A DNA stretch of 64,000 nucleotides, taken from Amborella trichopoda. Taxonomy: Eukaryota; Streptophyta; Magnoliopsida; Amborellales; Amborellaceae. The position numbers and the translations under genes were made by a program. Numbering within the stretch: the stretch's first letter is position 1; each line of letters opens with the position of its first letter. The stretch spans positions 5,668,474-5,732,473 of the forward strand of contig NW_006499603.1 of assembly GCF_000471905.2 (NCBI RefSeq). Direction: 5' to 3'. Under the pieces are notes generated by a model, which saw only the letters and a program-made list of their open reading frames with translations, was not told where the DNA came from and did no database searches. Below are positions 25,076 to 37,488 of this stretch, one piece after another.

Positions 25076-27806
25076 TGGTCGGATGCCTCGATCTCGCCTC
25101 CTCGGATATTGGTGATTGGGTGACACGTATCTCAGGTTCAGAAGACCTGAGATCTAAGATTACTCTCTCGGGAACTTTGTTCACAAAACAAGGGTAGGTG
25201 CTCAATTAGTGAGAGAGGTATTTTTAACGTGAGGTGGGGACCAACCTCACATGAGTCCATGACTTATTCGGCCTGACTCGCGTAGGTGCCCTCTTAGATC
25301 ACGAGGGAAAGCCCCCCAGCTGCTTTATCTGGTTCGGAATCGCCTCCTTTAACTTGCAATCTCTTAATTTTCTGCACAACACTAACATGGTTAATTTGCA
25401 AGACAAGTGGGTCGAGGGACCCACCCTTGTCTTAGGGCAATGCACATTCATATAGCAGAGAAGATGAGAAGGTAGGGGGATGAAGAAGAGGGTTTGGATA
25501 AAGAGAGAAAAGATAAGACTTGACAAGGGGACAAGACTAGCATGATAGCTGGACCAGTACAGTGAACAACTCGGAGTGGTAGCAAGACGAGCACAGTAAC
25601 TCAGATCGGCACGACGACAATGCTACTCGAAACCAAGGCCGATATGACTGTCCTAATCTGGTGTGGTAGCAAGATGGGCATGATGCTCAGGACCAGCGCG
25701 ATGGCAATACCTCTCGACAGCTAGACCGCTATGACAGTGCTAGATTGAGTCTGTCCTTTAGTCAAGCGAGAAGATAATAAAAGAGAAGAAAAGAGAACGA
25801 CGAGAAGACACGAGACGATGAAGGAGAAAGGTCCTGGCGGTGTTAGGCATTGCCACTCGCAGCAGTGGAGTAACAGTGTCACGACCCCTGGACGGTGCTT
25901 GACACTATTGCTCGCTCTTACGGACAACAATAAACATTACCGCGACCCTTCGTGGGTAGCAATAGGCAACACCATCTATAATAGGCGCACAACCGGGTGA
26001 GACCCCAGTGGGCGACAATGGGCAGCGCCGTCTACAACCCATGAGAAGAGAGAAAGATGGTTCATGGTCGGTGATACACAGCCATGCGTGAACCATGTTG
26101 AGGGAAAGAGACGAATAAAGAGAAGGAGACTGAGGCTCGTGCATGGTGCTGCCATCACCTTGCACGACTTGTGAAGTCACAGGAGGGGGAAGGAAGAAAG
26201 AGGCATGCACGACACTACCACCGCCATGAATGGCCTCTGAGATAAACTCAAACGAAGAGGAAGCAGAAGGAGAGAGAGAAGAAGAGAGAAAAGAAAACCA
26301 GAGAGAGAAAAAGGGAAGAGAGGGAAAATACCTTGAAGGTGGGAGGGGTATCGTTCTAAACTTTCTCTTTCCTCTCTACTCTTCAAAGAAAAAATGTGAC
26401 CGAACTCGTGCTCTTGAAAGAGAATTTTTATTAATCGAAATAATCTCTGTGAGTCCAAAAGAGCCATCTTTACAATGAAATTTAATGTCTATTTATAGAC
26501 TAGGGTTGAAATGTGGGTGGATCACCCAAAAAAAACTCTAATTGATGATAATTACAATTTATCAAAATTAAGAAAAATAAGAAAAAAGGTAAAAATGACT
26601 GATTTGCCCCTGTTTAATAATTGGAGAAATTCCAAAACATTCCTTATTGAAAACTTGGGACGTTCTTGATTCTTCTCGGAAGATCCATTGACGATTTGGG
26701 ATCCGAATAAACAAAAGATGATTGCCATCATGTAGGGCTTGATGCTACGATCATTTTCATATTAATTTTAAGCCATGAATCATATTTTAAAGGCATGATC
26801 ACATAACTTAAAATTTGAATAGATCTTCAAAACTTTTGATTAATAGTGCGTCTTCATCTCAATGTTTTTCTTTGACTTCTTCGCCGCATTGCACTGAGCA
26901 TGTTACCATGATTGCGTTACGACAAATGGGATGCGATTTGGTGCCCGAACGAAGTTTTGGGCAATCTTGGACTTTGGTTGGAATTTGAATTCCTACGGCC
27001 GAAAATTACAGTCACTTCGTCGTCTTCATGTGAAAAATCTGACCATCCATCGTATATGGGGTTCGGACCAATGATAGCTCTAGACCTTATGAACGCGATG
27101 GAACTAGTCTCATGTTGATCCGATGCCCGAGCGCTATGATTTAGCTGTTCGAGCGAGGCGTGTCGCTGCTGATTTTTCTGCAACTTTTTTTTATAGATCA
27201 ACAACTTCTCTTTAGCTTTTCTTCGCGGCCGGGTATTGTCGTGAAGTGTGCCACATATCAAAATGCTCGTTTCGACGAGACGAACATGCTCCAACAAGTT
27301 TGAGCACGATCCGATTTCGGACGAGTGAGATACGAGCATTACAAGTCATTGCTCGTGATTGTCTCTTTAGTGGAGGTTACTAGTAGGGTGGCCACACAGG
27401 AATAGTGTGCGGCCTCTCTTATTTTGGTCTTTGGCCCATAACATTTTCCTGGAGTATCAGTTTAAGCCAAAATTTGACCCCTGGGGGTTTTCAACCGTTC
27501 CAGATCTAATGAAGGTGGTCCCACATCTATTTGACATGCTAAAAATATCGTTCTAGTTATAGGGGTCTATTTCAGGGTGCTATAGGCTAATTCTACCGAA
27601 GCTGTTTCTCAGTCTGCACTGCCTTAGAGATGTCGGAACGTGACGAAACTTGGCAGGAGACTTTTTGGAGTCCATATAAATATCTTGACCAGTTTTGGGG
27701 CCATTATGAGACTGTCAAAATTTCCACTATCTGTCAGGCTTTATTGACTGACTTCTCTTTTTATTCCGTATCGGGGACCCAGGGTGCTGAAAAATGCCTT
27801 CAAACA
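25076..27806 (-). repeat. 3' LTR of E3 (2731 bp)
   Basis: It starts TGGTCGGATGCC and ends CCTTCAAACA. Compared with the 5' LTR it keeps about 550 bp (25266-25812, including the 'ccctcttagatcac' block) that the other copy lacks, but has no counterpart of the 41-44-bp array at 40780-41010. Confidence 0.9.
26490..26497 (-). promoter_or_regulatory. TATA box (TATAAATA) of E3 3' LTR
   Basis: Followed on the minus strand by AATAAA at about 26427-26432. The same motif lies at 41568-41575 in the 5' LTR. This 3' copy points into the FAR1-like C-terminal half and could drive read-out transcription of it. Confidence 0.55.
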
Positions 27807-28187
27807 GCATGCTCTACTGAATTTTATGCTTCGAGAGAAGCAAGAAAGACAACATGCAAAAAATTTTCTCTGGCTTTATTTAGTTTTTCGTTCTAGCCAC
27901 AAGACCATGTGAAAGCTGAGGAGATTCATGCAATGCGGTAACTAGGATTCTCAGATGTTTGGATGCAATGTATAAGTCCATCTGTGGAGACTTTAGGAGG
28001 AGAAGAGACTTTGAGGGATCTTGTCGTGGTCCCCACCCGCACGAGACCGTAGGGGTTAGTTTTTTTATGTCTTCACCCTGTCAAACGAGTTTGTGACATG
28101 GAGAGATTGGTATTTACAGTCCTCACCCTATTAGACAGTACCCCTGAAGGCCTGTTTACATTTTGAGGGATCTTGTGTTCATCGCCT

Positions 28188-28660
28188 CACCCTAGGGACT
28201 CTTTTTGATTTTGAGGGATCTTTTGTTCATCATCATTACCCTCAAGGACTCTTCTTGTTCTTGGAGGGATCTTTTGTTCGTTGTCGTCACCCTCAAGGAC
28301 TCTGTTTGTTTTTGGAGGGATCTTTTGGTCATCATCCTTACCCTCAAGGACTCTTTTTGATTTTGAAGGAATCTTTCGGTTATCATCTTCACCCTCAAGG
28401 ACTCGTTTTGACATGGAGGGATCTTTCGGTCATCGTCCTCACCCTCAAGGACTCTTTTGATTTAAGAGAGATCTTTCGGTCATCATCCTCACCCTCAAGG
28501 ACTCTTTTGATTTTGAAGGGATCTTTTGGTCGTCATTCTCACCCTCAAGGACTCTTTTTGATTTTGGAGGATCATTCGGTCATCGTCCTCACCCTCAAGG
28601 ACTCTTTTTGATTTTAGAGGGATCTTTCGGTCATTGTCCTCATCCTTAAGGAATCTTTTT
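28188..28660 (-). repeat. Tandem array, 50-51-bp unit, about 10 copies
   Basis: The core 'caccctcaaggactc' starts at about 28188, 28238, 28289, 28340, 28391, 28441, 28491, 28541, 28591 and 28642. The first units are 51 bp (17 codons) and read in element sense as KRVLEGEDDNRKIP-type peptides. Later units are 50 bp, which breaks that frame. E4 has only a single related copy near 59535. Confidence 0.93.
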
Positions 28661-29629
28661 GATTTTGGTGTTTGGGAGATCTTGTGAGGCTCTCACTCTC
28701 GGGTGAGCCATGTTGTGTTGTGATTGGCTCCTGATAGCTGAGGATTTTGTGTTGACCTCATTAGCTAGAATTATGCCTATTTGGCAATTGGGTGCTGGCT
28801 GAAGCTGTGGTGCTGCTTCAATCTGCTTTATTGGTCCAAGTGCCCTTTGCAGATGTTTTCTTGAACAGAGGAAGTGGCACCGTAAAGACGGTTTTCACCT
28901 ATCTCCTTTATTTTTTGGCTCTTTTATCCATGACATTGGTGCCATGTCCACCCTTTTTCAGCCGTTTTTGCTAACGGCGCCCTTTTGTGGTTTTCACCAT
29001 GCCCGAGTTTTTATTTTCACGGAACTCTTTTACTCATGCCTTCGTGACCATGCCCTGTCCGTCATTTTTACTCATGGCGTTCCCTTATCCAGGTATACAC
29101 CATGCCCGTTATTATTATTATTTTTTTGTGAAGGCGTGTTTAGGGTTATGCCTTCAGGACCTATGTGAAGCCTTTTCACGTCATACGATCAGAACATGCA
29201 CTACAGTTTAAAGTCATACAGCTGGACCATAGTGGAGATGGATGACAGTCTGTTGAGGCCATGGAGTGAGTATGGTGGTGGTTTTGACTTACTTTGGGGA
29301 GACGACACGAGGCTACCTATGAGAAATGGATGATGTATGTGTGAAAGGTGAAAACGTGGTGACCCACTAGCTTACGATACGTATGGATAGCGGGATGGCT
29401 CGCCATTTTGTGAGCATAGGTGAGACTCACTAGGGAATGATGAATAGTAAGGGGGCTAATGGATTCACGGGGGAGGTGCTGAAGGTGGTGTGCGCACACG
29501 GATGGGTCAGTTAGGGAAGACGTGCATGAAGATGATGGTAAAGGGGGTGTGCACATATGTGAGGGTGTGTTTAAGGTCATGCCTTCGGGACCTGTGCAAA
29601 ACAATTTATCGTCATGCTCCCAGGACGTG

Positions 29630-30840
29630 CGCTATGGTTTAAGGTCACATAGCTTGGACCGTGGTTATGCAGTTTAAAGTCCGTGGTTATGCAGTTTAAA
29701 GTCATACAACTAGGACCATGCATTTTAAGGTCGTGCAACTCGACCCCTGCTATAGTTTAAGGTCATATAGTTTGGATCATACAGTCTAGGGTGGTGCACC
29801 TAGACCATGGCTGTGCAGTTTAAGGTTATGCAGCATGGACCATTGTGTGGGTTGTCGTGTAAGTAAAGCTCCATGGGGGGATGGAGACAGTGGCTTGGTG
29901 AGAAGCAGACTCACTGGGGATTAATGGGGTAAACACAAGAATAATAAGCAATGATATGCATGTAACTCTACTGAGAATGGAAAACTGGAGCACAAATGTA
30001 ACCCCACTAGGGATTGAAGAGATAAGAATGACCCTAACTCCGGTGGGAATAATAGGCTGCAATACGGATGTGACTCCTATTGGGGATGAGGGACAGTGGC
30101 CTACATGTAGCTCCAATGGGAATGACAGTCCGAAGTACGGGTGTAACCCCACTGGGGATAGTGATAGATACACTCAGTGGAGAGGTGCATCAATTTCATA
30201 GTTTAAAGCCATGCGTCAGGGCTATTTGTCGTGCTATTTAACGTCTTGCTACAGGGATGTGCATTACAGTTTTAAGGTCTTGTAGCTAGGACCATGGCTA
30301 TGCAGTTTAAAGTTATGTGGCTAGGGCCATAAAGTTTAAGGTCGTGCAACTAGACCTCCACTACAGTTTAGGGTCATATAGTTTGGACCATAGCTGTGCA
30401 GTTTAAAGTCATGTAGCTAGAACCATGCAGTTTAAGGTCGTGCAACTAGACCTCTGGTACAGTTTAGGGTCGTATAGTTTGGACCATAGCTGTGCAGTTT
30501 AAAGTCATGCAACTAGGAACATGCAATTTAATGTCGTGCAACTAGACCTCTGTTAAAGTTTAGGGTCATGAAACTAGACCTTCGCTATAGTTTAGGGTCA
30601 TATAGTTTGGACCATAGTTGTGTAGTTTAAAGTTATGCAGCTAGGACCATGCAGTTTAAGGTCATGCGATTAGACCGCCGCTATAGTTTAGAGTCCTATA
30701 ATTTGGACCACATCTGTGCAGTTTAAAGTCATGCAGCTAGGACCATGCAATTTAAGGTCGTGCAACTAGACCTCCGCTACAATTTAGGGTCATATAGTTT
30801 GGACCATGCAGTTTAGGGTTGTGCACTTAGACTGTTTAGG
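29630..30840 (-). repeat. Higher-order tandem array, 96-bp unit made of three about 32-bp subunits
   Basis: 'gtttggacca' recurs at 30381, 30477, 30605, 30701 and 30797: 96-bp steps, with one 128-bp step where a fourth subunit is inserted. Subunits have the form 'gcagtttaaagtcatgcagc'. E4 has the homologous, shorter array at 57780-58240. The part at 29870-30190 is interrupted by a different repeat family. Confidence 0.9.
29870..30190 (-). repeat. Repeat block with 'gtaaccccactggggat' units
   Basis: About six units of about 45-50 bp, each with a motif such as 'gtgactcctattggggat' or 'gtaaccccactggggat'. On the element-sense strand these read TCCCCARTRGGAGTYAC, resembling the complement of the element's primer-binding site. 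The homologous block in E4 is 57340-57780. Confidence 0.75.
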
Positions 30841-31019
30841 CGATAATGGAATGTGACTCCATGGGGAACAGAGCCGTGACAGAAGACTTGGCTCCCTAAG
30901 GATATGATGGGCTGTGGTTCAGAGAATGGATTCCCTGGGGACACAGAACGATGGTCCATATGAGAGTGCCATAACACGTGCACGACACTAGGTTTTGAAT
31001 GACGCATGCGGCATTAGGC

Positions 31020-31180
31020 CCTTGATAAAGAGCATGGTCATAACACTTGGTGAAGCACACGGTGATAGCTACTTTAGTGAAGCATGTGACGATAACTTCT
31101 GGTAAAGCGCATGACAACATACTTAGTAACATGCACGACAATGCTTTTGGTGATGCGTATGATGTTAGCATCAAAGGGAC
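31020..31180 (-). repeat. Short tandem array, about 28-bp unit
   Basis: 'ggtgaagcacacggtgatag', 'agtgaagcatgtgacgataa', 'ggtaaagcgcatgacaacat' and similar units repeat about five times. It corresponds in position to the 28-30-bp array of E4 at 56975-57125, although the sequences differ. Confidence 0.7.
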
Positions 31181-32825
31181 ACACGACAGAAGGTTCATGA
31201 GGCACGGGCAGCAGTGCTTCACATTCGGGCCTCGGGCTTAACCTGCTCCAGCCTAGACGTATCGCCATTTGAAGAAGAGGACTGGTGCATCATTTTGAGC
31301 TTGTGAGGGGCACTTTGTGTAACCTTTATTTATAAATGGGGGGTAAACCCCATTTTACTATTTTACCTTTGATAAAATAGTGAAGAGAGTTTTAGAGTGA
31401 GAGAACTTCGGTGAGAAACCTCCGGCTAGGCCACAGCGCATAGGCATTCAAGAGCTTTTCGGTGAACTTCAACAAATTGCAAACCTTCGCAGAGTGTTTG
31501 CAAATGTTTTCAGAGAGTGCCAAGGCTTCTCGAGTAGGGAACATGGAGTTTCTCAGGGCTTTACCGAGACTCTGACGAAACTATGAGGGTCGCAATGGTA
31601 CTTTGTTGAAGTTTTAGAGCTTTTGTGAGAGTAGAAGAGGACAAACCAAGGGTTACCGACTACTTTCAGGAGTCCTTAGTGACTTTTTGGTAGTTTCATG
31701 GTTACCGATAGGTTGTAGAGGCCTCAAGGACACCAGGGATGAAAACAAGAACTGCTGGTACTTGCCCAGGGCTTTCCGGTGACTTCCCGACTTCTTCACG
31801 ATTGCTGTTAGGAAGAACGGAGGTCGAACAATGGTTCAACCAGAAGTTCAGTGATTTTTCAGCGAGTAGAGGAGTACAAAGAATGGGGAAGGAAACCCGC
31901 AGGGTCATAGGGGAGCTTCTATAGGAATTTCAGTGGTTTCCTGATATTTTTGGCCATCGGTAAGGGGAAAGAACATGGTCAAAAGGGGGTCCTCGATGGA
32001 CGGAGAAGTGTTTTTTACGAGAAGAGGAAATGCTGGTAGGGGCCTAAAGGGTCGCAGGACTGTAACAGTTGGGGAGGTGGGGAGTCGTGACAGGGCGAGC
32101 CGTCACTGAGGGGGAAATCGAATAGGTGCGAGAGTTAATGCCCCTTGGGAATTGGGGACGGTGGGAACTGGGCCACGACAAGGGCATGTGCGACATTAAG
32201 TCACATGCAGTGCTACCTTCACATGGCGCTAGGCTGCGAACAGCGATTGCCACGCTCAGGAGTAAACCGCTTGCAGCAATAGTCACCTACGACGTTGGAC
32301 TGTTCACGATAATGGTAGTGCATGACATTGAGATGCGCATGGTAATGGTCGTGCGTGGTGTTAGGCTGCATGCGGCGATGGCCATGGACGGCGGTGCCTT
32401 GTGGGGGTCAAGAGTGATGGAAAATGAGAAGGCCCGGCCACAGTGGTCTGTTGGAACCTCCAGCACAACAATGAAGTCCATGTTGTCTTGAGGAAGAGCC
32501 TCCATCATAGGCCAGCTCCTTACCAGGGAAGTCCATTTTGTATGTCTGATAGACTCTATCAGAGTACTTCTTCCCTCTCCTGCAAACCAGCCATACTTTG
32601 TCAAATGAATTGAAGCTGACTCAAAAATGGTTGGTCCTTCTCAGCAGCAAGAGAGACATTTCAGCGTGAACATCCTCTTTTTCTCTGAAGCAAGAGCAAC
32701 TGTTGATACTATATCTGTAACCTCCCTGATAATGGGCTACAATAAAAGAAATGAATTTATTTTTAGTTGGGTTGCTATTTTTCTTTTCCATTTCTTTTTG
32801 CACACACTACATTTTAAGAGCACAT

Positions 32826-34110
32826 CAGGGATAATACTTCTTTGGGTATTGCCCATTGATAGGGGCATTGCCTCTTCTCCATCAGAATTTGCCAGTATAT
32901 AGGCCCCGTTTGGTGTGACCTTTTTATTATGAAGAGACCTTCCCACTTTGGGTTCGAACTTTCCCTTGCGGCATCCATGCATGACAATTAGTCTCTTGAC
33001 TGCTAAAACTAGATCCCCACGAACGAACGAGCGAACCTTGATAGACTTGTCAAAGGCTCTCTTCATTCTCCTCTGATTGAGTTCAAGGTTTTGCTGGGCA
33101 TCTAGCCTCTTTTCATCAAGAGCATCCAACTCTTGATAATGGAGCTTGACCCTCTCATCTTCATTTAGTCCCTGATCTATAGCGACACGGAGTGAGGGTA
33201 TTTGAACCTCGAGGGGTAAAACTGCCTCACCTCCATAGACCAAGGAATAAGGAGTAGAGTTTGTAGCATTCTGAGTGGTTGTGCGATAGGCCCACAAAGC
33301 TTCAGGCAGCCTCTCATGCCAATTCTTCTTTGACTTCGAAACTAACTTCCGGAGCACCCCGCATATAGTTTTGTTGAATGCCTCAGCTAAGCCATTAGCT
33401 CGAGGGCCATACATGGTCGAGTACTTCCACTCAATACCAAACTAGTTAACTAAGTGATCAACGTGATGGATTCTGAACTGAGGGTCATTATCAGAGATTA
33501 TTCGGTCCGGAACCCCGAATCCGTATATGATGTGGTGATGCACGAAGTTGGCCACAGTGGTCCCTGGAACCTGCTTGAGAGGGGTAGCTTCAGCCTACTT
33601 AGAAAGTAATCTGTCACTGTCAGGATGAAGGCATGACCCAAGGTGGAAGGAGGGTCAATGGGCTCTACAATGTCCATACCCCATTGGGAAAAGGGCCATG
33701 ATGTCACTGTAGGATGGAGAGGCTCTGGGGGTTGAAGAATGAGGCTTGAGTGCATTTGGCGCACCTGACATCTTTTAGCATAGTTTTGGGCATTAGCCAC
33801 CATTGAAGGCCAATAATACCAGAGCTTGCGTATGCGCTCATAGAGCTTAGGGCCTGATTGATGCAGCCCGTAGATATCGAATGCACTTCTTCCAGTACTT
33901 TATCTGCTTCTCGTGCATCGACGCATCTGAGAAGAATTCTGTCAAATGATCGGTGAAAGAGGACATCCCCATCGAGAAGGGTGTACTTGGTAGACATCCG
34001 TTGTATACCGTTGCGTTCCGTCAGATCCTCAGGTAGCCTTCCATGCTTTATGAAGTTCATGATAGGCTCCTCCAGTCTTCCATTTGTTCTACCTCTGCAC
34101 ATATCGGGTC
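32826..34110 (-). pseudogene. E3 integrase
   Basis: Read on the minus strand in several frames: N-terminal region (VLEEVHSISTGC, CAKCTQ), then catalytic core SQWGMDIVEPID (first Asp), ISDNDPQFR (second Asp, about 33490-33505) and GLAEAFNKT (Glu, about 33375-33395). The C-terminal part has EALWAYRTTTQNATNSTPYS, VYGGEAVLPLE and GRRKGKFEP-like FEPKVG. It ends PINGQYPKKYYP then TGA at 32826. All three catalytic acids survive, but there are frameshifts near 33430-33500, 33700-33800 and 32880. It is followed directly by the long spacer, as in other Tat elements. Confidence 0.9.
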
Positions 34111-34990
34111 AAAGAATTCCGGCTCCTGCGTCTCAGCCTTGGATTCTTCACCTTGGGACATTTCCTGTTCTGCCTTAATGACACCCTTGGCTGCAAGGAG
34201 TGCACCAAATGGATAAGGTGGGCATTCAGGGAAGACATGTCTCTCATCATCTGCATCAACTTTGGTTCTCAAGTCAACATGTCTCCATTCTATTACCCAG
34301 ATAGGCGTTCGCCCTGGTGAGGACAATTGAATGGTGGCCCCGAGCTTTGAGAGCACATCGGCTTGCGAGTTTAGCCTTCTAGGAATATGACTTAGAGAGA
34401 AATCATCAAACTGGGCCATATAATATTTGGCCATGTCATGATAAGGCTTGAGAGTATGTTTCCTTACATCATAAATCCCCTTAAGTTGTCGGATGACCAG
34501 ATCAGAGGCGTTGAAGATGTTCAGCTGCTCCAAGTCTAGCTCTTTGGCGATCTCCAATCTGATTATTAGGGCTTGATATTTAGCCTCATTATGAGAAAAT
34601 GCCTATGCGAGTGAGAAGGATAGAGGAATCATTCCACCTTCGGGAGTCAGGAACACAACTTCGACACCTCCTCTATTAGACTGGAATGCTCCATCGAAGT
34701 CCATTTCCCACGACCTATTGAGTACCGTATAGAAAACTTCTTAATCCAGAAGATCACTTGACAGGGGAGATTTTGAAGGGACTGTCGAACTCCATCAGCA
34801 ATAAATGCCCACTTGGCCAAGCGTCCTGATAGGCATGGCCTGGTCATGAGGAACTTGATCGAGTCGGCCTTTGAGATTAGCTTGACCTCATGACTAAGCA
34901 AGTAATGGCGGAGCTTCTGTACCGTAAAGATCAAGACTAGGCACATCTTCTCGATGGAAGGGTAATTCTTCTCAGCCCCCTTCATCCTGC
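34111..34990 (-). pseudogene. E3 RNase H plus archaeal-type RNase H
   Basis: The first RNase H is the degenerate gypsy type with MKGAEKNYPSIEKMCLVLIF (34985-34930) and FLMTRPCLSGRLAKWAF. After the linker comes the second, archaeal-type domain: SHNEAKYQALI (Glu), LDLEQLNIFNASDLVIRQLK and RRLNSQADVLSKL (Asp). The third acid, GD in relatives and in E4 (YGDYKLV), is replaced by NA. The domain's presence is the lineage marker for Tat elements. In Tat elements it is thought to supplement the first RNase H, but here it is probably dead. Confidence 0.88.
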
Positions 34991-35800
34991 GGTTGAGATA
35001 ATAGAGTCCTGTTTCTTTTCCCCCATCATTGTTCTATGCTAGGAGTGCCCCAAGTGACTCATCAAGATCGGTCACGTATAGGATGAGAGGCCTTCCTAAC
35101 ACCGACATGGAGAGTACCTTCGAATGTAGGCCAGTTGCCCTTGGAGAGACCGAAGCTCATGCAGGGTTGTAGGCGGTGGCATCTTTTGGATTGCTTTGAT
35201 TTTGACCGGCTCAATCTCCAGCCCACGATACCTCATGATGAACCCTAATAATTTTCCTAAGCATACGCCGAAGGCGCATTTCAAGGGGTTCATCTTGAGT
35301 TGGTGACACCGTAGCCGCTCAAATACCTTCTCAAGGTCCTTCTTGTGAGCATCATTTGTTTCAAACTTCACCACCAAGTCATCCACATAACACTCGACCT
35401 CCTTGTGCATCATGTCCTGGAAAATGGTCGTCATGACTCGCTGGTACATGGCACCGACATTCTTTAACCTGAAAGGCATCACCGTGTAGCAAAAGACACC
35501 TCTTGGGGTCAAGAAGCAGTAGCCTCTTTATCCTCTAGAATATCCATCCATGAAGGAGAAGATTTAGCAATGAGCCGTGGAATCAATAAGTATTTCAGTG
35601 AATGGCAGGGGGAAGTCGTCCTTTGGGCAGGCAATTTTCAGGTCGTAAAAGTTAATACAGACCATGATTTGGCCATTTTTCTTCTTGATTGGGACAACAT
35701 TTTCCAGCCATCTTGGGTATATGACTTCATGTTTGAATCCAGCCTGCTTGAGCTTGTTCACCTCAGCATCGATCTACATCTCGAGGTTGGGTCTGAACCT
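34991..35800 (-). pseudogene. E3 reverse transcriptase
   Basis: Palm and fingers blocks: YPRWLENVVPIKKKNGQIMV, CINFYDLKIACPKDDFPLPF, a gap with damage near 35515-35560, then GVFCYTVMPFRLKNVGAMYQ, ECYVDDLVVKFE (YVDD active site, about 35390) and LKMNPLKCAFGV. The connection starts LRSLQGQLAYIRR near 35120. Order and motifs are standard gypsy RT. Frameshifts separate fingers from palm. Confidence 0.92.
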
Positions 35801-37488
35801 TCTTGATATCTGGACGGGTGAATACCGAGATGATGGACAACGATTTGAGGGTCTAGACTTAGCATCTCATGATAATGTCAGGCGAAGACATCTCAGTTTT
35901 CTCAGAGGAGGGAAATATAACTTTCTTTCTCTTCTAGGGACATTTTTGCTGAGATGAAAGTTGGCCTTAGGTTAGCCTCATCCCCTAAGTTTATCTCTTC
36001 AAGCTTGTCAGTCGTGGCCTAACCACCTTCTTCCCACTCTTCTAGAGCTTCTTGCAATTCTTCGTCTGGGGATTATGATGCTTCTTATCAATCTCCAGTG
36101 CTGAGACACATGATCTTGATATTTCAACTTTTAGGAGGGTCCCAGTGTTGGGAGACGATTTCCAGTCCCTGGCCGGACCAGGGAATGAAAGGGTCGACAT
36201 TGAAGGTGGAGTCCATGGCATCGTGACTAAGGTCACTCGGTACTTGCCCTGAGCTGGGTGGCACTTCATGTACTTGAACCATGTGATAGGCCTCGTGGGA
36301 GGAGTTCAAAGATGGATCAAACTTGGCTTGGGTTGCTAGGGAATCAACGACGGTTAAGAATCCAGCCGCCTGGGCCATCATTTTTCTCAAGCGCTTTCGG
36401 TGCGACCTGTTGATGTTGGTTTCTTCGAGCTCTCTGTTTAGAGTGTCGAAATCTGAGCACTACCCAACTGCACCTATAAAAGAGATAGAGGAAGAGGGAG
36501 GAGAAGAATAAGAAACAGAGTTAGAATGTTTTGGGCGGATTTTTACGTCGCGCCAAAATTGGACGTGTGTAGGGGGTATTTTAGGTCATGCCCTGGCTCT
36601 GACCGTTGGGAGATGATTTTAACGTCATCACCCATATTTGACGAGTCTCGAGCAGTTGATGACTCAGGGACATCCACTTGATTGGACAAAGGGATAAGGC
36701 GGGTTGTGTCTGGGATGAAGTCCTGTAAGGTTGGCAGTGGAGGAAGTGTCTAGAGAAATTCTTCCTCGGCTGGTGGCTGAGGAATGTGGTTTCTTTGGCG
36801 AGCTGACCTGGGTGTTCGTCTCCTTTTGGATCCCTTGAGAGATGTTTGGTCTGTCTTATCAAGCTGATGAGTAGCCATAGCTTGGCAGATGCCTCGCGCT
36901 TTAGGGAGTTGAGCCTACTTCGTCCATGGTAGACTTCCTAGGACTGAGAAGTCGATGGCTCTGAAGGGGTCTAGTGTAGGCTTGTAGAGGACCTGTCTAG
37001 TGTAGGCTTGTAGAGGACCTGTAGTGGGATTTCCTCTTGGACAGGAGCGATGGATTGAAAGCATTTTGGGAGAATGGCACAGACAATGTTGCCTTTCTAT
37101 ACCTTCTTCTTGACTACATCTTCGAACCCAGAGCATTCGTTCAACTCAGGCTCCATACCTGGTGAAATGGGCACCAGAGATTTTCCGTACCATGGTCAAG
37201 ACACCTAGGTTGCTTGGCGGGCTTGGGAGTGATGAGATCCTATTGGTCCATCACCTCGAAGAGGGCCTACAGAGGGTCTAGCTCAGCGCTTCCCTAAGCT
37301 TGGGTAGGGAGGTCTTCTTGCATTGGTGGAGTAGGGGCTTGAGGGTGTCCTTCTGGGTTACCATGAACTTCTTGATACTTCTTCTTTGCCAAGAGCTCAT
37401 GGAAGCCAGTGCATGTGCTCAAGTCATAGCCTCGTATCAGATGATATGAACACTAGAGGTCATCAGCTCATGGAGGCAGGAAATTGGT
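35801..37488 (-). other. E3 gag-pol junction region; protease not recognised
   Basis: Protease would be expected here, but no D-S/T/N-G motif in a suitable frame was found. Conserved with E4 are a C-x3-H...C knuckle-like segment (CSYHLIRGYDLSTC near 37400-37440, and CPFH...ELNEC near 37130-37180) and the pol N-terminus DTLNRELEETNI...MAQAAGFLTVVDSLA (about 36330-36450). A candidate 3' splice site lies at 36453-36534. A 27-bp tandem duplication (gtctagtgtaggcttgtaga...) occurs near 36969-37022. Confidence 0.55.
36453..36534 (-). promoter_or_regulatory. Candidate 3' splice site (branch point, pyrimidine tract, AG) in E3
   Basis: On the minus strand CTAAC (36534-36530) is followed by a C/T-rich tract (tctgtttcttattcttctcc...), then TATAG and a further CAG ending at 36453. 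The conserved pol N-terminus begins right after. E4 has the same arrangement with nearly identical spacing. Confidence 0.5.

Larger units (their letters stand above)
27807..32825 (-). other. E3 3' spacer between integrase and 3' LTR (5.0 kb)
   Basis: No conserved coding domain. It carries at least four tandem arrays (listed separately) and a short block near integrase that is shared with E4 (around 32450-32500 here, around 56050-56100 in E4: 'tgttgtgctggagg'). Positions 28680-29600 and 31240-32400 are unique-looking and also alignable in places with E4 58500-59200. Hypervariable, repeat-rich 3' regions are known in Tat/Ogre elements. Confidence 0.75.

Noticed and set aside
28188..28660. Regularly spaced repeat that looks CRISPR-like
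   Set aside because: Units are contiguous 50-51-bp tandem copies without unique spacers, inside a plant retrotransposon.
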